64,000 nt of DNA from Botryococcus braunii. Its lineage: Eukaryota; Chlorophyta; Trebouxiophyceae. The translations under genes were made by a program, and so were the position numbers. The notes beneath the pieces were generated by a model. That model had not been told where the DNA came from and did not search any database. It worked only from the letters and a program-made list of their open reading frames with translations. Shown piece after piece: positions 1 through 7,777 of this stretch (the first letter of the stretch is position 1; each line of letters opens with the position of its first letter). The stretch spans positions 91,687-155,686 of the forward strand of contig MVGU01001296.1 in assembly GCA_002005505.1 (NCBI GenBank), given 5' to 3'.

Positions 1-1
1 G

Positions 2-565
2 GCAGCCACCACTGCCGTCGAATATGCCTACCCCACAGCCACCCCGGACGGGACATGGACAGGATACAACTATGGCTATGGTTATCAACAAGCCCCAACG
101 TATGCTGCGGCTCCCATGGCCATGGCCCCAGTCTACCCTCAAGCAGGTCCATTAGCCTCCATGGCAGGTGGGCCTTCCCTGTATCCCCGTAGGGATGGGG
201 TACCACCCTCAATGCGGGTAGATCGCCGCACTGGGTTCAACCCCGAGAGGCAGTGTTTCTCGTGTCAGAGCATGGGTCATGAGGCGTGGGTGTGCCCTTT
301 CAAACAAATGGCTGAACACCCTGAGATCCCCCTCACTGCTTTTCAGTTGCACATTGCTCAACAGATTGTGAGGGACCGGCGGGCTCGGGGAGTTCCACTT
401 CCTGTCATCCCTGCACAGTTTGCAGAGATGGTGAATAGGGGCCAAGCATATGGTGGGGTGGGAACGGGCGGGACTGGACCAGCTGGTAGGACTGGGCGCG
501 GGCGCGGACGAGGCCGGGGACGAGGACGGGGCTACGGAAGAGGGCGGGGACGGGCTAGAACATGA
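2..565 (+). CDS. gag: Gag (C-terminal part, nucleocapsid), chromovirus A
   Basis: The frame is open from base 2, so the gene begins upstream of the window; the Met codons near 116 are internal. A Tyr/Gly/Pro/Ala-rich stretch is followed by one CCHC zinc knuckle (C-x2-C-x4-H-x4-C) encoded at about 259-300, and then by a Gly-Arg repeat tail at about 496-562. The knuckle and the basic tail are typical of the nucleocapsid part of Gag, which binds and packages element RNA in cytoplasmic particles. The stop codon overlaps the pol start in the sequence ATGA, so Pol is in the -1 frame. Only this C-terminal part is visible, and the capsid domain is not. Confidence 0.85.
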   Translation, partial: AATTAVEYAYPTATPDGTWTGYNYGYGYQQAPTYAAAPMAMAPVYPQAGPLASMAGGPSLYPRRDGVPPSMRVDRRTGFNPERQCFSCQSMGHEAWVCPFKQMAEHPEIPLTAFQLHIAQQIVRDRRARGVPLPVIPAQFAEMVNRGQAYGGVGTGGTGPAGRTGRGRGRGRGRGRGYGRGRGRART

Positions 566-3500
566 ACATGGAACAATACCTCACCACATTTTCTCCTTAT
601 CCTAATTTTTATTCTTCTTTAAAACAGCAAGCGGGACAGCTTTTAGATTGTTTATTTTCTTGTAGCACTTCTTTGGAAGTTCAGCCCGATGGTACACACT
701 TACCACAGTTTGTTGTTGTTAAACGGGGGGAAGTTGAACAAACATTATCACGCTTTCGGCAAGACCAACTTGGGACACCTCAAATGCATGCTTGCTTTGT
801 CTTAGGGGCAAAAGTTGCCAAAAGTGCGACCATTTTTCCCTTTTTGAAGGGCATGCGTGTGCTCCTGCAAGGGAAAAAAGATAGGAATATTCCCTATTCC
901 TATGTCGTTTACTATGCACCTCCCCAACATTGCATATCATTTTGTCAGGCCCTAGCACATCCAGACCTTGCCTTCATCTTCAATATCAGGTGTGGGGGGG
1001 TCAGTGGAGTCGCTCTGATAGATACCGGGGCAACCCACACATTTGTGCGCAGGTCTTTTGTGAACACCTTAGGCCTTCGGCCGGTGAACACTCCGGTGTC
1101 TGTCCAATTGGCAGATGGCCAAACAATGACCTCTGCCGGCACTGTTTCTTTAAGGTTGCATTTGTCAAGAACTTACGTTGAACAAAGGAAATTCATAGTC
1201 TGTGACAGGCTCTTGGATGGTATAGATGTCATTTTAGGAAATGATTTCTTGAAAGACCGGGGCGCATTCATAGACTACGCGCAAAATGCCTTGCATTTGA
1301 AGCCGGCACACTTCCCTCACTACATAACTCTCCGAAATAATGCGATTGTGCCCGAGACAAGCCTAATAAATCATACTAAGATTATTTCAGCAATAAGTGC
1401 AAACAGGGCTTTACGGAAGGGTGCTCAAATGTTTTGGGGAGTCGTGCGAGAGGAGACAAAGGAGGGGACAATGGGGAATGGAAGGGACCAGTCATGGGAG
1501 GAGATTGTATTGGGGAAAGTGGCCTCGGCTACCATGAAAGAAGAACCTCCCCCATGGGATACAGATGAAGCCACCGACCTTAACCTAAACTCTCGGGATG
1601 CAATTGGTAGTATGACTGGCAAACCAAAGGAGCTGCGAGAACTTCTGTTGCAGTTTCTAGATGTTTTCCCAGATAAGCTGCCAGAGTTGCCACCAGATAG
1701 GGGCGTAGCTCACACTATACCAATGGAACCAGGCCATGTACCCCCGTGCCGACCCACCTATAGGCTTGCTGAACCTGAAGTCAAAGAATGTAGGCGGCAC
1801 GTCGAAGAACTCTTAACCCAAGGGTTCATTAGGCCTAGTTCCTCTCCTTATGGCAGCCCAATTCTGTTTGTTAGAAAAAAGGATGGTTCTTTCCGTATGG
1901 TCATCGACTATCGAGCGGTCAATAATCTCACAAGGAAAGACAAATATCCATTACCAAGAATTGACGATTTGCTAGATAAACTACAAGGCTCACGATATTT
2001 CAGTTCGTTTGACCTGTTGTCGGGTTACCACCAAGTACGACTGCATGAGGCGGATGTACCCAAAACAGCATTTAGGACACCTTTTGGGTCCTATGAGTTT
2101 TTGGTTATGCCCTTTGGGCTAACGAATGCTCCGTCAACTTTTCAAAGGTTGATGAATTCAATATTTCACGACTTTATTCGTGAAGGCTTCGTCGTTGTTT
2201 ATCTAGATGACTTGTTAATCCACAGTCAATCCTTAGAGGATCATTACCAACATTTGGCACGTGTGCTCGAGCGGCTCCGGGAACAGAAACTGTATGCTAA
2301 GTTATCCAAATGTGACTTCCTAACGTCAGAGTTGTGTTACTTGGGACATGTTGTTGGACGGGACGGGCTGAAAGTGGATCCGGCTAAAGTTAAAGCTATC
2401 AAGGACTGGCCAACTCCCACTACGGCGACGCACGTACGGCAATTTCTGGGGCTAGCCAACTACTTCCGCAAGTTTGTCAAAAACTATAGTACGATAGCTG
2501 CCCCACTTACCCATCTAACTGGCAAGACTCCATGGATTTGGGGCAACACCGAGCAACATTCTTTTGATAGTCTCAAAAATGCCTTAGTCAATGCTCCCAC
2601 CTTGGTATTGCCAAATCCACAAAAGCCGTACCGTGTCGTTACCGATGCTAGTGACATAGGAGTTGGTGCAGTTTTATTACAAGACCAAAAGCCGGTCGCT
2701 TATTTCAGTAAAAAATTCAATTCAGCTGAGACGCGATATAGCACAACTGAAAAAGAACTTTTAGGAGTCTTATATGCTTTGAAAGAGTGGCGCTGCTATG
2801 TCCTAGGCACCTCATTTGTTGTTGTCACTGACCATAAGGCTAACAGCTTTTTACAAACCCAATCTCTCCTTTCACCCAGAAGGGCGCGGTGGGAATATCT
2901 GCAACAATTTGACATTAAGTGGGAATGGTCACCTGGGGTTGGCAACCCAGCAGACCCACTTTCAAGATGTCCTAACCTGGCCGTGGCCAACGTGTCGGGT
3001 GAACATCTGGGGGAGCACTCTCTCCTTGTCGAAGCGGATATGATGGGGGCAGGGGAGGCTGCAGACTCTCACTCCCTACCCTCGCAACTGGAAGGAATGG
3101 AAGCATGGGTGCGGGTTCTCAAGGATGCTTATTTAGTTGATGGATGGCTCTCGCGTAAACAAAACCGTCGGAAATTGGCCCACCGGAACGGGTTCTGGTA
3201 TAAAAACTCGCGTTTGTATGTGCCCTCGCATTACGTTTCAGTGGACGGGGCGGAAAGGAACCTCCGTAGGGAAATACTTGAAAACCTTCATGGACCCCCA
3301 ATAGTGGGTCACCAAGGGCGGGACAGGACAATCGAGCTGGTCGCCAGATCTTGGTGGTGGCCAGGGGTAAATGCAGATGTAACCGACTATGTAGCGCATT
3401 GCGACTCGTGCCAAAGAGTAAAACCTTTTTCAGGCTTACCTGTAGGGTTGTTACACCCCTTAGAAATCCCTTCTCGAAAATGGGAGTCCATGTCCATGGA

Positions 3501-4641
3501 TCTCATCACGGGATTACCTAAGACCAAATCTGGGTGCAATGCAATTTGGGTTGGGGTTGATAGATTATCTAAATTTGCCCATTTTGCGCCGACGTCACAG
3601 GAGGCCGACGCCGCTGACATTGCCCAACTATTGCGCACGCGTGTCTTCACTTTACATGGCTTTCCCCGTGAGATAGTTTCAGATAGAGACCCACGTTGGG
3701 TGGGCAAGTTCTGTCAAGAGTTGTTTAGGCTCACGGGGTGCCGGTCCGCCTTGTCTACTGCTTTCCACCCCCAGAGCGACGGCCAGACTGAACGCATCAA
3801 CAGAATCTTGGAAGATTACCTTCGGCACTATGTGGGGGGGAGACAGACTGATTGGGATAAGCATTTGTGTGAGGCCGAGTTTGCATATAATAACACTTAC
3901 AATCAATCTATCAATACTACTCCGTTTCGCTTAACTTTTGGGCAGGACCCTGTGATCCCTTTTCAAGAAATCTATGATGCACCTGTTCTTGGTCGTGGTA
4001 TCGAGCAAGAATATGTTCCAGCTGCGGCTGAGTTTGTCAGACGTATGCGGTGGGACTTAGAACGGGCCAGGACTTGCCTTAAGGCAGCCCAAGAAAGACA
4101 GAAGGCGTACGCCGATAAAAGGCGGCGGGACCTACCAGGCTTTGAAGTAGGTCAACAAGTCCTGCTTTCGTCAAAGAATATTAAGTTCAAACATTCCCGG
4201 ACTAAGAAATTGTTGCCAAGGTACATTGGCCCCTTTCCGGTCACCCGGGTTATTTCCCCGGTAGCATACAAGTTGCTGCTACCTACGCATATGCGCATGC
4301 ACGACGTATTCCATGTTTCCCTTCTCAAACCGTATAAAACTGACGGAAGCGTGCAACCCCCACCTCCTCCTGAAATCATAGATGGTGAGCTAGGATATGA
4401 GGTGGAGGCAGTGCTTGCACATAGAGAGCGGAAACTTAGGGGCAAGAAAGTAGTGCGCGAGTATCTTATTAAGTGGTCCGGCTATGAGAGCATCCATAAT
4501 ACCTGGGAACCTGAGGAAAACTTAGTGCATTCTCGAGAGGCGGTACAGCAGTACTGGAGTCTAACCACGGGGCGTGGGTCGGAAGCTAAACGGACAGGAA
4601 CGGAAGCTACATCTCAACGCAAGCGTGCTAGGCGTGCTTGA
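562..4641 (+). CDS. pol: Pol polyprotein (PR-RT-RNase H-IN-chromodomain), chromovirus A
   Basis: This is an intact 1359-codon ORF. The aspartic protease has DTGA at residue 154. The reverse transcriptase spans about 440-600 with the catalytic YLDD at 547-550. RNase H begins near 690, with the first Asp (TDAS) at about 695. Integrase has an HHCC zinc site near 915-955 and the catalytic Asp, Asp and Glu at about 979, 1042 and 1077 (MDLITG, SDRDPRW, QTERIN). A chromodomain lies at about 1278-1335 and includes YLIKWSGY and NTWEPEENL. In chromoviruses the chromodomain directs integration to modified chromatin. The ATG overlaps the gag stop by four bases (ATGA), so expression needs reinitiation or -1 frameshifting. 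I see no premature stop. Confidence 0.95.
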   Translation: MNMEQYLTTFSPYPNFYSSLKQQAGQLLDCLFSCSTSLEVQPDGTHLPQFVVVKRGEVEQTLSRFRQDQLGTPQMHACFVLGAKVAKSATIFPFLKGMRVLLQGKKDRNIPYSYVVYYAPPQHCISFCQALAHPDLAFIFNIRCGGVSGVALIDTGATHTFVRRSFVNTLGLRPVNTPVSVQLADGQTMTSAGTVSLRLHLSRTYVEQRKFIVCDRLLDGIDVILGNDFLKDRGAFIDYAQNALHLKPAHFPHYITLRNNAIVPETSLINHTKIISAISANRALRKGAQMFWGVVREETKEGTMGNGRDQSWEEIVLGKVASATMKEEPPPWDTDEATDLNLNSRDAIGSMTGKPKELRELLLQFLDVFPDKLPELPPDRGVAHTIPMEPGHVPPCRPTYRLAEPEVKECRRHVEELLTQGFIRPSSSPYGSPILFVRKKDGSFRMVIDYRAVNNLTRKDKYPLPRIDDLLDKLQGSRYFSSFDLLSGYHQVRLHEADVPKTAFRTPFGSYEFLVMPFGLTNAPSTFQRLMNSIFHDFIREGFVVVYLDDLLIHSQSLEDHYQHLARVLERLREQKLYAKLSKCDFLTSELCYLGHVVGRDGLKVDPAKVKAIKDWPTPTTATHVRQFLGLANYFRKFVKNYSTIAAPLTHLTGKTPWIWGNTEQHSFDSLKNALVNAPTLVLPNPQKPYRVVTDASDIGVGAVLLQDQKPVAYFSKKFNSAETRYSTTEKELLGVLYALKEWRCYVLGTSFVVVTDHKANSFLQTQSLLSPRRARWEYLQQFDIKWEWSPGVGNPADPLSRCPNLAVANVSGEHLGEHSLLVEADMMGAGEAADSHSLPSQLEGMEAWVRVLKDAYLVDGWLSRKQNRRKLAHRNGFWYKNSRLYVPSHYVSVDGAERNLRREILENLHGPPIVGHQGRDRTIELVARSWWWPGVNADVTDYVAHCDSCQRVKPFSGLPVGLLHPLEIPSRKWESMSMDLITGLPKTKSGCNAIWVGVDRLSKFAHFAPTSQEADAADIAQLLRTRVFTLHGFPREIVSDRDPRWVGKFCQELFRLTGCRSALSTAFHPQSDGQTERINRILEDYLRHYVGGRQTDWDKHLCEAEFAYNNTYNQSINTTPFRLTFGQDPVIPFQEIYDAPVLGRGIEQEYVPAAAEFVRRMRWDLERARTCLKAAQERQKAYADKRRRDLPGFEVGQQVLLSSKNIKFKHSRTKKLLPRYIGPFPVTRVISPVAYKLLLPTHMRMHDVFHVSLLKPYKTDGSVQPPPPPEIIDGELGYEVEAVLAHRERKLRGKKVVREYLIKWSGYESIHNTWEPEENLVHSREAVQQYWSLTTGRGSEAKRTGTEATSQRKRARRA

Positions 4642-5141
4642 CGCCCTGGCAGGTCGGGTCGGCCCCTTGGTGCTCCTTTTGTGGGAAGCTCTGGACGTGG
4701 CAACCAGAGTGCACCTTGGGGGTACTCCAGTATGGGTAGACCTTAGGAGTGGAACGGACATGGGAACGGACGAGAGTGAGGCGCGTGGCCCCTCTCGGGT
4801 GCGTGCGGTGCTAACCGCTCACCCTGGACAGGACACATGTGTAGAGTGTCGCGACTTGTGTTTACCCTGATGTATCGTGATGTGGAAAGGACCAGTGGAA
4901 AGGACCGGACTAGTTGTCGTATCGGTTCCCGGGTTCGCGTAAAGGACAGGACTGGACATGTAGGAACATACACGGACTGGACTGGATATGTAAGGAATGG
5001 ACAGGACAAGGGGTCCGGCTGGGGCTGGGGACGCCGGACTAGCGACTCTCGGTCTCTAAAGCTCCAAAACCTAAAGCCTTGGGTGGTTAGGTTAGTCTCC
5101 TTACCTACTTGGCCGGGACGTCCAAGATAGGAGGGGGAGGA
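4642..5141 (+). other. 3' untranslated region and polypurine tract of chromovirus A
   Basis: No credible ORF is seen. Between about 4945 and 5010 short GGACTGGA/GGACAGGA-like motifs recur, a simple degenerate repeat. The segment ends in the purine run GAGGGGGAGGA at 5131-5141, directly before the LTR. That is where a polypurine tract for plus-strand DNA priming belongs. Confidence 0.7.
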
Positions 5142-5382
5142 TGTAACAGGGGTTCAACGATCGGGTGAACCTCGTGACGCATAACGGCGTTACACGTGCA
5201 GTAGCGCACCGGTGGTGCTGCTGTGCAGAGAGAGATTGGACAAGATAGAGAGGTGTTAGGATAGTCTAGGCACCTAAAGGCTTGGGTTTAGAGTTATAGA
5301 GACCTTGGGCGAGAGGTGGAGCCCCATTATGTAAGGTTCGTGGCAGTCGGGGTTTGGGACCTTTGCCGATCGGTCCGTGACA
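5142..5382 (+). repeat. 3' LTR of chromovirus A
   Basis: It begins TGTAACAGGGG right after the polypurine tract and ends CCGTGACA, where copia coding sequence resumes. Its length is 241 bp, short but normal for chromoviruses. The other LTR is outside the window, so identity between the two cannot be judged. Confidence 0.82.
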
Positions 5383-5832
5383 TATGTTGATTCAGACTTT
5401 GCAGGGGATCTGGATGGGTACAGATCCACCTCCGGTTTTATCTTCCTGTCTGATGGCACGGCTATCTCTTGGGGTAGCAAACTCCAAAAGCTGGCTGCCC
5501 TGTCAACTGTTGAGGCTGAATTCATAGCAATGAGCACTGGTGTCCAGGAGGCACTTTGGCTGTCCAAGTTGGTGCAGGATGTTGGCGAGGATCTGGAAGC
5601 TGCAGTCATACTCTCAGATAATACTGGAGCCCTGGCCAACATTAGAGGCATACCCATTTCACCCAGGACGAAGCACATTGGAGTCCGCTATCACAGAGTC
5701 AGGGGTGAAGTGGTCAAGGGGAACATTAATCCTCAATACATCCACACATCAGAAAATGTTGCTGATATGTTCACCAAAATTCTACCAAAAGCCTCATTTG
5801 TTAAGTTCAGGGAGATGGCAGGAATGAAATGA
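5383..5832 (+). pseudogene. pol: Pol C-terminal fragment (RNase H), copia B(+)
   Basis: It encodes the last 149 residues of a copia Pol, starting in the RNase H motif YVDSDFAGDLDGY and containing SWGSKLQ, STVEAEF and ADMFTKIL, with the stop TGA at 5830-5832. It matches the 3' end of the B(-) pol almost residue for residue; one visible difference is Glu instead of Gly in the EDL(E/G)AA stretch. The upstream part of the gene was separated by the insertion of chromovirus A, so this piece cannot be functional alone. Confidence 0.93.
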
Positions 5833-6115
5833 TTTTTTTTTATTGTGCTTTTGACTATCAAGATAAATCAGACACCCTGCGCATCATCAGATACTCCCCA
5901 CCATAAACCCACCTTGAAGAAGGGGGAGGTGACACCGCACCCAATAAAAAAGAGGGGGGGTCATTTGGTGGCTGGATGTCAAGGGGTTAGTGGCTGACAC
6001 GGTTTGGAGCACCGAGCCATTGCAACATCTGATGATTTTCTTGATGCTCATTAGCCTTAAAATGTTAACCAGTTAATGAATTGCATAAAAGTTTCATACT
6101 TCACATGAGGGGAGG
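5833..6115 (+). other. 3' UTR and polypurine tract of copia B(+)
   Basis: There is a T-rich run just after the stop codon, then non-coding sequence, then the purine tract GAGGGGAGG at 6107-6115 directly before the LTR start TGTTGGC. The same order is found in B(-) at 40262-40542 on the other strand. Confidence 0.75.
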
Positions 6116-6693
6116 TGTTGGCAAAGACATCTTTTATTGGACATATAATGTCTTAGCATAAGTTGCATGTTCGTATGAACCTTAGTTTATGGCCCTACAA
6201 TAATGAACAGTTATCTTACTTTGCAAAAATTGGGTCTTTCCGTAAAATCCGGAGGTTCTTAGAGATACGGATATTTTAGGACGACAACGGATGTTTCGGA
6301 CTCTTGTTGATTCGGTCGATTTCGAAGTACGAGTCGATCGGACACGTACAATAAACAATTGGCTGCAAAGTGTACTTGTTCTTAAGTACGATCGGTTATT
6401 TTACGAATGAGTCGACGAGGCCGATCGACAAGGCGTAGAAGTATTTCTGTCCATAAGTGTCGACGGAGCTGATCGACTGGGCCGATCAACGCGGCATATG
6501 GCATTCTGGCAAGTAGTATTCTGTCAATAGGAATCTGTTTTGCACGGAACAACGATTCTAGGTTGATAAAGGGGTAGAGACAGAGTCGTATCCTCAGACA
6601 TTCGATTGCTGTCTCCGGTGCCTCAAGTCGGACCTCTGTATTTCCGTTTGGCACCGTCCTTTGCCTGCATTAACTCAGCTTTCGCTTGCTATG
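6116..6693 (+). repeat. 3' LTR of copia B(+), first part
   Basis: It starts TGTTGGCAAAGACATC, as do both 777-bp LTRs of B(-) read on the minus strand. It is interrupted after CTATG by copia C. The rest lies at 13711-13863 and 28934-28979. Confidence 0.9.
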
Positions 6694-7387
6694 TGTTGAG
6701 TTCTGAACATTATTATTGAATGCCTTGTGCTTTAAGTGATCTTCATGTGTGCACTATTAGGATATGGGTCCATTGAGAACATAAGGTACCTTGAGACACG
6801 GCAGATTCTGGACGTTTTCGAACATAAGGTACAATCCTATCTAGATCACACGTTTGTCGGATGAACTCTTAAGGCTGCCCCACCGGAGTGAATACCAACT
6901 GGTTGTGAAAGATGCTGGGCATCACCAGATGCTAGTCTTGTCCGACAGTTGTGTGTGGCACTCAGCAGACAGTCGTACGGACTGTAGCTGGAGTAACTTC
7001 GTCTATTGACGACCTGTCTGCTTTGTACAGGTACGGTGCGGCAGTGTGTGTTGTATCATTGTTGCTATTGTGAGAGTGAACAAGCTTAGTGTACCCTGTA
7101 GTCACTCAAACAGATAAGGGACAGTGACTTCAGGGAGTATAGGCATGTACTTGAACGTAGCCGTCTAGAGCCTTATCTAGTGATTGCTTGATCGGTGCTT
7201 GTGTACAAGATAATGATGTAACGCAACTGGTTGTGAAAGATGCTGGGCATCACCAGATGCTAGTCTTGTCCGACAGTTGTGTGTGGCACTCAGCAGACAG
7301 TCGTACGGACTGTAGCTGGAGTAACTTCGTCTATTGACGACCTGTCTGCTTTGTACAGGGAAAGCCGATTGCCCATAACCTTTCACA
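6694..7387 (+). repeat. 5' LTR of copia C
   Basis: It starts TGTTGAGTTCTG and ends CCCATAACCTTTCACA. A 136-bp block is present twice inside it (6896-7031 and 7224-7359), identical as far as I can read and ending in GTACAGG both times. Two ATAAGGTAC motifs lie at 6781-6789 and 6824-6832. Confidence 0.95.
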
Positions 7388-7403
7388 GGTTATGGGCCCA
7401 CGC
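7388..7403 (+). other. Primer-binding site of copia C (half-tRNA type)
   Basis: GGTTATGGGCCCACGC follows the LTR directly. It does not begin with TGG, so it does not pair with a tRNA 3' end. GGTTATGGGCCCA is complementary to the anticodon arm of eukaryotic initiator tRNA-Met, the arrangement known for Drosophila copia and yeast Ty5. The same site occurs in E and, shortened, in F. Confidence 0.75.
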
Positions 7404-7777
7404 CCTTCCAGCTGAGCCAAGTAAAAGCAGGAGTGAAGGTCGTCTACGGATGGGTCAGACGTAAGCGTCAACAAAGGAGCTCGAGCATGGCGCAGCGGCG
7501 CAAGGGAACTCGAGTGTACCAGGACCATTATCTTACTCACAGTTTACCTTTCTGGGAAATTCATAATTGAAGTTTTAGCTGTGCTTTATCATTCATAGAC
7601 GTTGTCTAGAAGCACTGAGTGAGTCGGGCCGGACTCCGGCGCAAACTTCTGAGGGGAACATATCTGCTACTACTGTGCAAGACTGGCTGGTAAATTTCCA
7701 TGACATGGAGGGAATTGTAGGGTATTGCTGCATTCCAGAAGTTTATGAGTAAGTTTGGCTGGTGAAGTGACAATAGT
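7404..7777 (+). other. Leader of copia C
   Basis: This is untranslated sequence between the primer-binding site and the Gag-Pol ATG. I see no conserved coding sequence in it. Packaging signals would be expected here but cannot be recognised by eye. Confidence 0.5.

Larger units (their letters stand above)
1..5382 (+). mobile_element. Ty3/gypsy chromovirus, 5' end outside window (element A)
   Basis: The order is Gag 3' part, Pol (protease, reverse transcriptase, RNase H, integrase, chromodomain), 3' UTR, polypurine tract and a 241-bp LTR starting TG and ending CA. The 5' LTR, primer-binding site and most of gag lie before the window. The element ends inside the RNase H coding region of a copia element (B+): the copia frame resumes at 5383 and can be aligned with the intact antisense copy near 40992. 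Both ORFs are open, so this looks like a recent insertion. The target duplication cannot be checked because only one end is visible. Confidence 0.93.
5383..6693 (+). mobile_element. Ty1/copia element B(+), 3' fragment, first piece
   Basis: This piece holds the end of pol, the 3' UTR and most of the 3' LTR of family B. It was cut on the left by chromovirus A and on the right by copia C. It continues at 13711-13863 and 28934-28979. The joined pieces, plus the F-LTR piece to 29293, are an inverted near-copy of 39171-40992, which includes the 3' end of the full-length B(-). Confidence 0.9.

Noticed and set aside
5142..6693. A host gene between chromovirus A and copia C
   Set aside because: All of this interval is accounted for by the A LTR and the B 3' end when aligned with B(-).
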